From an uncultured Myxococcales bacterium (GTDB lineage: Bacteria; Myxococcota_A; Bradymonadia; UBA7976; UBA1532): a DNA stretch of 5,409 nucleotides. The translations under genes and the position numbers were made by a program. The DNA lies in contig CALBMW010000323.1 of assembly GCA_937896275.1 (NCBI GenBank), positions 1 to 5,409 of the forward strand. The letters are read 5' to 3'. Below the pieces are notes generated by a model. The model ran no database searches and was not told the DNA's origin. It saw only the letters and a program-made list of their open reading frames with translations. This document shows, one piece after another, positions 1 through 5,409 of the stretch. Position 1 is the first letter of the stretch. Every line of letters begins with the position of its first letter.

Positions 1-3000
1 AGCGCAGGCCGCCCACGAGCTGGACCGGGGTCGTGTTGGCGTCCGCGAAGGGCTCCCGCGCCGCGGTCGCGAGGTCGACCTCGGCCAGCACGCCCAGCCC
101 TGCGACCAGGTCGACGCGCATCCCCACGTCCGCCCGAAGCTCGTCGTCGAGCACCAGATCGGCGACCTGCTCGGGATCGCGGAAGCGGTAGCCCAGGTTG
201 CTCGCGAGGTACACCCGGCCGACGACGCCGTCCACCAACAGCGTCGGCGTGACGGCCACCTCGCTGTCACCCAGCCAGCGGCCCCGCTCACCGGTCGGCA
301 ACTTGATGGGCAGGGCGAGCCCGACCCCGATCCCGTTCCCCTCACGCGCCCGCAGGACCCCCTTCAGCAGGAGCCGCACGTCCCCGACGCCGGGGCCGTC
401 TTCGCCCGGTTGACCGTCGAGCGATTCGACGCGCGTCGAGGCGACCAGGGGGACGCCGACCGCCAGCTCCAGGCGCTCGACCATGGCCAGCCCGAAGCTC
501 AGGTGGGCGACGGTCGTGTCGTCGGAGAGCGTCCGCACGCGGTCACCGCGGGCGTCCTCGGCCACCAACGCGGCATCGGCGTAGTCGACCAGCAGGCCGA
601 AGCGCAGGCCGAATCGATCGCCGACGTGGGCCGCCTCGGTCGAGAGCAGGCCCGTCGTGCCCAGCGCGGGCTCGAGGCGCAGGGCGTCGTAGGCGCGCGC
701 CGCGGGCGGCGCCACCAGCACCGAGAGGAACAGCACCCCGAGGATCCGCGTCGCGAGCGCGGCGGCGGACCGGGCGCGCCGGCGACCCAGCGGCAGCAGC
801 AGGATCAGCCACGCCCAGCCGGGACCGCGCTCGGTGGAGGGCGCGCCGCGCAACGCGCAGCCGCGCCCGCCGCGCAGGTGAAGGGTCGGCGCCCCACCCG
901 ACGACCGCACGGCGTCGGCCGAGGCGTCGAACAGGCCCGCGTCGAGCGGAGGCGCGGCGTCGGCCGAGCTGGGGTCAATCGGGCCCGGATCGTCGGCCGC
1001 CGCGTCGGGCGGGCCCGCGTCCGAGCGTGGAGGGGCGTCGACGCTGCCCGGATCGGACTCGCCCGGGTCGACGCGCCCGTCGTGATTCGCGTCCTCGACA
1101 CCGTCCGCGCGACCGTCCCCGTCGGTGTCGGGATTGCGCGGATCGGTCTCGGTCGTGGGATCGGCGTCCGGCACGAAGTGTCCCCTCGCGGAGTCTGTAC
1201 CCGGCCCGGGCTCGACGAGGCCGCGCTCGGTGCCATCGAACAGGCCGTCGTCGTCGCTGTCGGGATCGGCCGCGTCCACGAGCCCGTCGCGATCGCTGTC
1301 GAGGACGCCGTCCTCGCCGTCGGGCACGCCGTCGTCGTCGGTGTCCGCGTCATCAGGATCGGTGCCCAGGAAGTCCTCCACCGCGTCGGGCAGACCGTCG
1401 GCGTCCCGATCGGGGCCCGCGTCGTCGGCGGAGTCGAGCGGGTCGGTCTCGCCGGGGTCGACGCGGCCGTCGTGGCTCAGATCCTCGAGGCCGTCGAGCA
1501 GACCGCCGCGGTCCGAGTCCGCCAGGAGAGGCGAGGTGGTGGTCGAAGGATCCAGGTCGGCCACGAAGAACCCGGCCTCGACGTCGGTGCCCGGCCCCGG
1601 GCCGATGATGCCGACCTCGAGCCCATCGGGCAGCCCGTCGTCGTCGGCGTCCGGATCGAGGGCGTTGATGAGGCCATCGAGGTCCTGGTCGACGTTGAAG
1701 TTGGGCTCGGCGCCGTCGGGCAGGCCGTCGTCGTCGCTGTCGGCGTCGAAGGGGTCGGTGCCCTGGGCGCGCTCGACCCGATCGGCCAGGCCATCATGAT
1801 CGCTGTCGAGGGGGCCGCCCGCGTCGTCGGCGGCGAGGGTGGGATCGGTCTCGCCGAAGTCCACCGCGCCGTTCGCGTTCAGATCCTCCTGGCCATCATC
1901 CAGGCCGCCACCGTCCGAGTCGGCCACGAGGGCGTCGGTCTGCGTGCCGGGATCGGCGTCCGGCCGCCAGCGGTGGCGCGCCAGCAGCGTGTCCGGGTGG
2001 GGTTGCACGCGGCCCAGCTCGAGGCCATCGGGCAGGCCGTCGTTGTCCGAGTCCGGATCGAGGGCGCCGATGAGGCCGTCGCCGTCCACGTCCTGGTCCC
2101 AGGCCGGCTCGTGCCCGTCGGGGACGCCGTCGTCGTCGGTGTCCGCGTCGGCGGGATCCAGGTTGTGGCGCAGCTCCTCGCGCGAGCTGAGGTCGTCCTC
2201 GTCCGGATCGCGGTCCAAGTCGTCGATTAGCACCAGGGGATCGGTGCCGTCGAGCACCTCCTGGCCGTCGGAGGTGCCGCCGCCGTCGGTGTCGGGCCGC
2301 AGCGGATCGGTCTCGCCGCGGTCGAGCGCGCCGTCGTGGTCGAGATCCTCCTCGCCGTCGGTCAGGCCGTCGCCGTCGCTGTCGGGGTCCCTCGGATCGG
2401 TGCGGCCCGCGGCCTCGACACCGTCAGGGATGCCGTCGTCATCCGTGTCGTTGTCGCGCGGATCGGTGCGCAGGGCGCGCTCGGCGCGACCGCTCAGGCC
2501 GTCGCCGTCCACGTCGGCGTCCAGATCGTCGAAGGGATCGGTGGCGTTGGTGCCGTCGACGCGCTCCTGCCCGTCCGAGGTGCCGCCCCCGTCCGTGTCG
2601 GCCCGGGCGGGATCGGTCTCGCCGGGGTCGACGCGGCCGTCCCGGTCTCGATCCTCGAGCCCGTCGTCGATGCCGTCCCCGTCGGTGTCGGCGCGGGTGG
2701 GATCGGTGAGGGTGGTGGGATCGGCGTCGGGGGCCCGCCCGAGCTCGAGCCCGTCGGCGAGGCCGTCGTGATCGGTGTCCGCGGAGGTCGGTGAGGTGCC
2801 CCCCGCGATCTCTTCGCGCGAGCTCAGGCCGTCGGCGTCGGGATCGGCGTCGAGGTCATCGCGGAAGTCGTTGGGATCGGTGCCGTCGACGCGCTCCTGA
2901 CCGTCCGAGGTGCCCCCGAGATCGCTGTCCGGGCGCTCGGGGTCGGTCTCGCCGGGGCCCACCGCGCCGTCGGCGTCGGTGTCCTCCTGGCCATCGGAGA

Positions 3001-3247
3001 GGCCATCGAGATCGGTGTCCGGGCGCGTCGGATCGGTGCGCGAGGCCGGATCGGCGTCGCCCACGCGGCCGACCTCCAAGCCGTCGGGCAGGCCATCGCG
3101 ATCCGTGTCGAAGTGCAGGGGATCGGTGCCGAGGAGGGCCTCCTCCGCGTCCGAGAGGCCATCCCCGTCGCGATCGTCCACGCCGTCGCCGGCGCGCGCG
3201 GGCGCGGCGATCGAGACCAGGGCGAAGATCAGGAGGAGCGGGCGCAA
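1..3247 (-). CDS. TSP3-repeat / MYXO-CTERM-like / outer-membrane beta-barrel fusion protein, 3' end beyond window
   Basis: One frame stays open from here to base 1 (at least 1082 residues). Residues 1-19 (LRPLLLIFALVSIAAPARA, Met if initiated) form a signal peptide with an ARA cleavage site. Residues 20-735 are six Asp-rich super-modules built from DxDxDGxxDG loops, the TSP3 calcium-binding motif. Residues 736-792 are a flexible Ala/Pro/Asp linker. Residues 793-826 look like a MYXO-CTERM signal with Cys797. Residues 827-852 resemble a second signal peptide ending AARA. From 853 the sequence looks like an outer-membrane barrel, with alternating hydrophobic strands, GVGDVRLLLKG and LALPIKLPTGE. 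The TTG start is preferred because AAGGAG lies 11 nt upstream and it gives a compact signal peptide. In-frame ATGs at 3283 and 3337 lack a ribosome site and would add 12 or 30 residues. The likely role is a calcium-stabilised surface or outer-membrane protein; its partner or ligand is unknown. Myxobacterial OmpA-like proteins often combine such barrels and TSP3 repeats, so an OmpA domain beyond the edge is possible but unseen. Confidence 0.88.
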   Translation of the reverse strand, partial: MRPLLLIFALVSIAAPARAGDGVDDRDGDGLSDAEEALLGTDPLHFDTDRDGLPDGLEVGRVGDADPASRTDPTRPDTDLDGLSDGQEDTDADGAVGPGETDPERPDSDLGGTSDGQERVDGTDPNDFRDDLDADPDADGLSSREEIAGGTSPTSADTDHDGLADGLELGRAPDADPTTLTDPTRADTDGDGIDDGLEDRDRDGRVDPGETDPARADTDGGGTSDGQERVDGTNATDPFDDLDADVDGDGLSGRAERALRTDPRDNDTDDDGIPDGVEAAGRTDPRDPDSDGDGLTDGEEDLDHDGALDRGETDPLRPDTDGGGTSDGQEVLDGTDPLVLIDDLDRDPDEDDLSSREELRHNLDPADADTDDDGVPDGHEPAWDQDVDGDGLIGALDPDSDNDGLPDGLELGRVQPHPDTLLARHRWRPDADPGTQTDALVADSDGGGLDDGQEDLNANGAVDFGETDPTLAADDAGGPLDSDHDGLADRVERAQGTDPFDADSDDDGLPDGAEPNFNVDQDLDGLINALDPDADDDGLPDGLEVGIIGPGPGTDVEAGFFVADLDPSTTTSPLLADSDRGGLLDGLEDLSHDGRVDPGETDPLDSADDAGPDRDADGLPDAVEDFLGTDPDDADTDDDGVPDGEDGVLDSDRDGLVDAADPDSDDDGLFDGTERGLVEPGPGTDSARGHFVPDADPTTETDPRNPDTDGDGRADGVEDANHDGRVDPGESDPGSVDAPPRSDAGPPDAAADDPGPIDPSSADAAPPLDAGLFDASADAVRSSGGAPTLHLRGGRGCALRGAPSTERGPGWAWLILLLPLGRRRARSAAALATRILGVLFLSVLVAPPAARAYDALRLEPALGTTGLLSTEAAHVGDRFGLRFGLLVDYADAALVAEDARGDRVRTLSDDTTVAHLSFGLAMVERLELAVGVPLVASTRVESLDGQPGEDGPGVGDVRLLLKGVLRAREGNGIGVGLALPIKLPTGERGRWLGDSEVAVTPTLLVDGVVGRVYLASNLGYRFRDPEQVADLVLDDELRADVGMRVDLVAGLGVLAEVDLATAAREPFADANTTPVQLVGGLR
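692..769 (-). other. Internal signal-peptide-like segment preceding the beta-barrel
   Basis: Residues 827-852 contain Arg834, the hydrophobic core ILGVLFLSVLVAPP and the AARA motif before Tyr853, which is a textbook type I signal peptidase site. With RRRAR just before it, this segment would work as the signal peptide of a separate barrel protein. No in-frame ATG lies nearby. The possible internal starts are CTG (residue 820), GTG (838), and TTG (799) further upstream, and none has a convincing ribosome site. Within the fused protein, the segment would return the chain across the inner membrane after the MYXO-CTERM helix. Confidence 0.6.
770..871 (-). other. MYXO-CTERM-like sorting signal, internal to the ORF
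   Basis: Residues 793-826 of the large minus-strand protein read GGRGCALRG, a short polar spacer, the hydrophobic stretch WAWLILLLPLG (811-821) and then RRRAR. This is the three-part plan of MYXO-CTERM signals: Gly-Cys, a transmembrane stretch and a basic cluster. In known proteins it sits at the extreme C-terminus and the invariant Cys is the processing site used by myxosortase-type proteases. Here the frame continues for at least 256 more codons. The preceding DAG/DA-rich linker and TSP3 array are the usual company of this signal. The match was made by eye, so it is MYXO-CTERM-like rather than proven. Confidence 0.72.
1043..3190 (-). repeat. Six TSP3 super-modules within the large minus-strand gene
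   Basis: Residues 20-735 divide into six modules: 20-129, 130-239, 240-341, 342-480, 481-612 and 613-735. The first three share a layout. It opens with a DGLS loop, then DTDxDGxxDGLE, a DADPxTxTDPTRxDTD stretch in two of them, a DGxxxPGETDP turn (DRGETDP in the third), and a closing loop of the type DTDGGGTSDGQE followed by xxDGT. Modules 2-4 begin with the landmark DDLDxD. The last three are longer. They insert a second loop pair (for example DGLINALDPDADDDGLPDG) and place a G-rich loop, or its equivalent, before the GETDP-type turn. Asp is about a quarter of the residues (28 of 110 in module 2 by hand count). TSP3 repeats in other proteins wrap around calcium ions; calcium binding here is inferred from the motif. 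Confidence 0.85.
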
Positions 3248-3258
3248 GAGCGGGGGGT

Positions 3259-3264
3259 CTCCTT
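3259..3264 (-). promoter_or_regulatory. Ribosome binding site AAGGAG deciding a TTG start
   Basis: The minus strand reads AAGGAG, an excellent Shine-Dalgarno match, 11 nt before the TTG at 3247. This is slightly long spacing but workable. The in-frame ATG at 3283 lies upstream of this site and cannot use it, and neither it nor the ATG at 3337 has a purine-rich site of its own. Start choice therefore leans to TTG, though start-site mapping could overturn it. Confidence 0.6.
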
Positions 3265-3269
3265 GGTCT

Positions 3270-3332
3270 CTCGGCGACGCCATCCAGCGATCCGGCGACG
3301 CCACCGAGCGATCCGGCGACGTTATCCGGCGG
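3270..3332. repeat. Three 21-bp tandem direct repeats
   Basis: The units are 3270-3290, 3291-3311 and 3312-3332. All share a core close to TCCGGCGACG; units 1 and 2 also share CCA and AGCGA in matching positions. The array lies just upstream of the ribosome site of the TSP3 gene and spans its in-frame ATG at 3283. Because the period is a multiple of three, translation from the ATG at 3337 would give heptads of the type ITSPDRS, VASPDRW and MASPRDQ. It may be untranslated leader or promoter DNA (a 21-bp period is two helical turns), or a duplicated N-terminal extension. Confidence 0.7.
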
Positions 3333-3498
3333 CTCATGATGGGCCGACGACCCGCGCAGGGCAAAAAAGACGACAGATTCGCGCAACGGGCGGCGCGCCT
3401 GTCCGATATCTCCCCCGGGGTGGGGTGCGTTACAGTCACAGCGGATGTTTCGGCGCGGTGGGTGGCGCGCGCCCGGGATGGGCGGCACAGCGCCATCC

Positions 3499-3540
3499 GG
3501 GCGCGGACCGAGGCGCCGCGCGGGCGCGGACCCTGGCGCC
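3499..3540. repeat. Pair of 19-bp direct repeats upstream of mazG
   Basis: GGGCGCGGACC plus two variable bases plus GGCGCC occurs at 3499-3517 and again at 3522-3540. The copies differ only at the two central bases (GA versus CT) and start 23 bp apart. Each ends in the palindrome GGCGCC. This could be a duplicated binding site or simple slippage in GC-rich DNA; nothing distinguishes the two here. Confidence 0.6.
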
Positions 3541-3628
3541 GTGAAGCCCGCTGACTGGCCGCCGCCGCCGCCGGGCGCAGTCCGAGGTTGACGCGAGGCG
3601 GCCAACGGGGCACCCCTGCTGCGTCACC

Positions 3629-3633
3629 AAGGA
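3629..3633 (+). promoter_or_regulatory. Ribosome binding site for mazG (AAGGA)
   Basis: AAGGA lies 4 nt before the GTG at 3638. The spacing is short but this is the only purine-rich match nearby. The in-frame ATG at 3653 lacks such a site, which favours the GTG start. Confidence 0.5.
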
Positions 3634-3637
3634 CCGC

Positions 3638-4576
3638 GTGAGCGCAGACCGCATGAACGAAGACGGCAAGAGCGAAGACCAGCCACCCCACCCCTCACCC
3701 TCGACCCCTCGGGCGCCAGGGGCCGCCTTCGAACGGCTCGTCGGCGTCATGGACCAGCTGCGAGGGCCCAGCGGCTGCCCCTGGGATCTCGAGCAGACCT
3801 TGGCGACCTTGCGGCGCTGGCTGGTCGAAGAGACCTACGAGCTGCTCGACGCCATCGACGCCGACGACATCGACGCGCACCGGGAGGAGCTCGGCGATCT
3901 GCTGCTCCAGGTCGTGTTCCAGGCGCGCATCCGCAGCGAGCAGGGCGCGTTCGACGTGGCGGCGGTGTGTGACGGCATCGCCGACAAGATGGTGCGGCGC
4001 CACCCCCACGTCTTCGGGGATGCCACGGCCGAGGACGCGGACGCCGTGCGCGTGGCCTGGAGCGCGCTCAAGCGAAAGGAGGGCCGCCAGAGCGCCCTCG
4101 ACGGCCTGCCCCGCGGCATGCCGGCCCTCGCGCGCGCCTTGCGCGTGGGCGAGAAGGCCGCAGACGCGGGCTTCGACTGGCGTGATCCGCGAGGCGTCCT
4201 CGACAAGATCGACGAAGAGCACGCCGAGCTTCGCCAGGCGATGCAGGGCGGCGATCCGGCGTCGATCGCGCACGAGCTGGGAGACTACCTGTTCACCCTC
4301 GTCAACCTGTGCCGCCACCTGGGCGTGGACCCCGAAGCGGCCCTGCAGGGCACCAACCGTCGCTTCGAGCGGCGCTTCCGCGTCCTCGAGGCGGGCGTGC
4401 ACGCCGAGGGCGTGGAGCGCATCGGCGACCTCGGAGAGGAGGAGCTCGAGCGCCGCTGGCAAGCCGCGAAGCGCGCCACCGACGCGCCGCACAAGGCAAC
4501 GAGCGGCGGGGCCGGAGTGGAAGGACCAGGCGGGCGCGCGGCGTCTGGGTCGGGGTCGGGGTCGGACCCCGAGTGA
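3638..4576 (+). CDS. mazG: Nucleoside triphosphate pyrophosphohydrolase MazG
   Basis: This 312-residue cytoplasmic enzyme hydrolyses (d)NTPs to NMP and pyrophosphate. In bacteria it is linked to clearing aberrant nucleotides and, in E. coli, to modulating the stringent response. It has the two tandem MazG domains of the full-length family. The N-domain opens with FERLVGVMDQLRGPSGCPWD (31-50), then EETYE (64-68) and EELGD (83-87). The linker holds RRHPHVFGD (120-128) and the SALDGLPRGMPAL stretch (152-164). The C-domain has VGEKAADAGFDW (170-181), EEHAE (193-197) and HELGD (212-216), then RRFERRFR. Both EExxE/ExxD metal-binding sets are intact, so both domains may be active. Against E. coli MazG it carries an extra Pro/Ser-rich N-terminus of about 28 residues and a Gly/Ser tail (about 289-312), probably disordered. 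The start is GTG with AAGGA upstream; ATG 3653 would remove five residues. The flanking genes are divergent and convergent, so it is probably transcribed alone. Confidence 0.96.
   Translation: MSADRMNEDGKSEDQPPHPSPSTPRAPGAAFERLVGVMDQLRGPSGCPWDLEQTLATLRRWLVEETYELLDAIDADDIDAHREELGDLLLQVVFQARIRSEQGAFDVAAVCDGIADKMVRRHPHVFGDATAEDADAVRVAWSALKRKEGRQSALDGLPRGMPALARALRVGEKAADAGFDWRDPRGVLDKIDEEHAELRQAMQGGDPASIAHELGDYLFTLVNLCRHLGVDPEAALQGTNRRFERRFRVLEAGVHAEGVERIGDLGEEELERRWQAAKRATDAPHKATSGGAGVEGPGGRAASGSGSGSDPE
4550..4572. repeat. GGGTCG hexamer repeat with 8-bp inverted repeat at the mazG 3' end
   Basis: Three GGGTCG units (4547-4564) encode the Gly-Ser tail of MazG. The last runs into a perfect inverted repeat: TCGGGGTC at 4556-4563, one base, then GACCCCGA at 4565-4572, just before the TGA stop. 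It can form a short GC hairpin. No T-run follows, so it is not a standard intrinsic terminator, though it lies where one would be useful between convergent genes. Confidence 0.6.
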
Positions 4577-4635
4577 GAGTGCGCGGCGGGGGGTCGGAGA
4601 GCGGCCACCCAGCGCCCTAAGTGACAAGTGAGTAC

Positions 4636-4687
4636 GTTCGACCCCGAGTTGCGACCCCGAGTTGCGACCCCGAGTTGCGACCCCCGA
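4636..4687. repeat. 13-bp tandem repeat, about four copies, between convergent genes
   Basis: GTTGCGACCCCGA occurs at 4648-4660 and 4661-4673. A copy with one extra C lies at 4674-4687, and a copy lacking one base at 4636-4647. The array fills much of the gap between the mazG stop (4576) and the stop of the minus-strand acyl-CoA dehydrogenase (4702-4700). The embedded GACCCCGA is the reverse complement of the TCGGGGTC units at 4550-4563, so transcripts crossing this region from either side could fold extensively. Confidence 0.8.
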
Positions 4688-4699
4688 GTCGCAGGCCCC

Positions 4700-5409
4700 T
4701 CAGGCCCGCGCGGCCGCGATCAGGTCCTCGGCCACGAGCCGCTGGTGGAGGGCCGGGCTGCTCCCCTCCCCGACCTCGCACTGCTTGGCGTCGCGCCACA
4801 GGCGCTCGACCGGGTAGTCGGTCGTGTAGCCGTAGCCGCCGTGCATCTGCAGCGCGCGATCCGTGGCACCCCGCGCCGCCCGCACCGCATAGAGCCGCGC
4901 CATCGCCGCCTCGCCGGGGGCCGCCTCGCCCGCCGCCAGCAGGTGAGCGCCTCGCCAGACCAGCAGGCGGGCCGCGTCCAACTCGGTCGCGCTGTCGGCG
5001 ATCATCCACTGGACCGCCTGGAAGGACGTCAGGGGCTTGCCGAACTGGGTCCGCTCCGCCGCGTACGACACCCCCGCTTCCAGCGCCGCGCGCCCAATGC
5101 CCACGGCGATGGCGGCCCGCGCCAGGCGCGCCAGCGGCAGCGCGGCCAACTCGTCCTCGTAGCCCGCGCCGACGCCGCCCACCCGCGCGTCGTCCGGGAC
5201 CGGCACCTCGGGTCGCAGCGTCAGGTGCGCCGGCGCGCTCGTCCATAACCCCAGCGGCTCCGCGGCCTCGACGGTGTGCCCTTCGCCGCCGCGCAGCGCG
5301 AAGGCCGTGCCCGCCTCGGCCCCCGTGGCCACCACCGCCACGATCAGATCAGCCGTCGCGCCGCCCGGCAACCAGCGCAGCTGCCCATCGAGCGACCACC
5401 CGGCGCCGG
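4700..5409 (-). CDS. Acyl-CoA dehydrogenase, C-terminal part (5' end beyond window)
   Basis: An FAD-dependent enzyme of the acyl-CoA dehydrogenase family, which oxidises acyl-CoA to trans-2-enoyl-CoA and passes electrons to electron-transfer flavoprotein. The frame is open to the right edge, leaving 235 residues, about 60% of a normal protein of roughly 380. Numbering from the first full codon, residues 1-80 cover the end of the beta-rich middle domain (GAGWSLDGQLRW, later EVPVPDDARVG). The rest is the C-terminal helical domain with ERTQFGKPLTSFQAVQ (from about 118), MHGGYGYTTDYPVERLWRDAK (about 188-208, the family signature) and GEGSS near 213-217. Glu214 in GEGSS aligns with the catalytic base Glu of medium-chain dehydrogenases (EGTS). 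The middle domain is less typical than the C-terminal one, so the substrate (straight chain, branched chain or other) cannot be named. The gene converges on mazG and ends TGA at 4702-4700. A TTG at 5371 lies inside the protein and is not its start. Confidence 0.92.
   Translation of the reverse strand, partial: GAGWSLDGQLRWLPGGATADLIVAVVATGAEAGTAFALRGGEGHTVEAAEPLGLWTSAPAHLTLRPEVPVPDDARVGGVGAGYEDELAALPLARLARAAIAVGIGRAALEAGVSYAAERTQFGKPLTSFQAVQWMIADSATELDAARLLVWRGAHLLAAGEAAPGEAAMARLYAVRAARGATDRALQMHGGYGYTTDYPVERLWRDAKQCEVGEGSSPALHQRLVAEDLIAAARA

Larger units (their letters stand above)
3248..3637. other. Divergent intergenic region, about 390 bp
   Basis: This stretch separates the minus-strand TSP3 gene from plus-strand mazG and should hold promoters for both. 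It contains the 21-bp repeat array, a short A/T-rich patch around 3362-3380 (an AAAAAAG run, rare in this DNA) and a pair of 19-bp direct repeats nearer mazG. On the plus strand TACAGT at 3431-3436 resembles a -10 box, but no -35 box stands out at the right distance, so I do not call a promoter. I see no convincing gene, RNA or terminator hairpin. Confidence 0.55.

Noticed and set aside
410..2230. Long plus-strand open frame (606 codons) rich in Val, Gly and Arg
   Set aside because: It lies opposite the TSP3 array. Asp codons GAC read as GTC (Val) on the other strand, so an Asp-rich repeat gene yields a long stop-free antisense frame. The translation has no recognisable domain, while the minus frame gives clear TSP3 motifs.
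1027..2794. Other overlapping plus-strand frames rich in Arg or Ser/Pro
   Set aside because: These are shadow frames of the same repeat DNA; their repetitive compositions follow from reading GAC/GGC-rich repeats out of frame.
1043..3190. Regularly spaced GGATCGGTG/CGTCGGTGTC words resembling a CRISPR or DNA repeat array
   Set aside because: The words are codons for the conserved TDP, DTD and DGL motifs of the TSP3 loops, with irregular spacing and no unique spacers.
3445..3591. Small plus-strand ORF of 48 residues starting ATG upstream of mazG
   Set aside because: It has no ribosome site, is Arg/Gly/Pro-rich as expected from GC-rich noncoding DNA, and contains the 19-bp direct repeats.
2856..3605. 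249-codon minus-strand frame covering the intergenic region and the start of the TSP3 gene
   Set aside because: It is a different frame from the TSP3 gene, has an Arg/Gly-rich translation with no domain, and overlaps the better-supported signal peptide and ribosome site.
4550..4600. Intrinsic terminator for mazG
   Set aside because: A GC hairpin is possible at 4556-4572, but it overlaps the coding end and no T-run follows it, so it does not meet the standard pattern.
3695..4627. 310-codon minus-strand frame opposite mazG
   Set aside because: The plus-strand frame encodes an unmistakable MazG with all catalytic motifs; the antisense frame has no recognisable family.
4628..5248. Plus-strand frame opposite the acyl-CoA dehydrogenase
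   Set aside because: The minus frame has the acyl-CoA dehydrogenase signatures; the plus frame is a compositional shadow.

Overview
The window is very GC-rich and reads as a chromosome fragment from a myxobacterium-like organism (Myxococcota). The main reason is a protein with long runs of Asp-rich thrombospondin type 3 (TSP3) calcium-binding repeats, a 'DAGPPDAA'-type linker and a MYXO-CTERM-like sorting signal (Gly-Cys, a short hydrophobic stretch, an Arg cluster). That combination is a hallmark of Myxococcota. The phylum call is an inference from gene content; there is no rRNA or marker gene here to confirm it.

Layout. From about 3247 down to base 1, the minus strand carries one uninterrupted reading frame of at least 1082 codons that runs off the left edge. 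It encodes, in order, a signal peptide, six TSP3 super-modules (residues 20-735), an Ala/Pro/Asp linker, a MYXO-CTERM-like segment, a second signal-peptide-like segment, and the start of an outer-membrane beta-barrel. Bases 3248-3637 form a divergent intergenic region with two sets of short direct repeats and no gene I can support. On the plus strand, 3638-4576 encodes a complete two-domain MazG nucleoside triphosphate pyrophosphohydrolase. Bases 4577-4699 separate two convergent genes and contain a 13-bp tandem repeat complementary to the GC-rich end of mazG. From 4700 to the right edge the minus strand encodes the C-terminal part of an acyl-CoA dehydrogenase.

The three genes do not look like one pathway. 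They are a cell-envelope protein, a nucleotide-pool housekeeping enzyme and an acyl-CoA oxidation enzyme, and they sit in separate transcription units (divergent, then convergent). The most unusual feature is the first gene. A sorting signal that normally ends a protein lies in the middle of the frame, followed directly by what looks like a fresh signal peptide and a beta-barrel. Near the junction no minus-strand frame has a stop, so a single local indel error does not easily explain the fusion.
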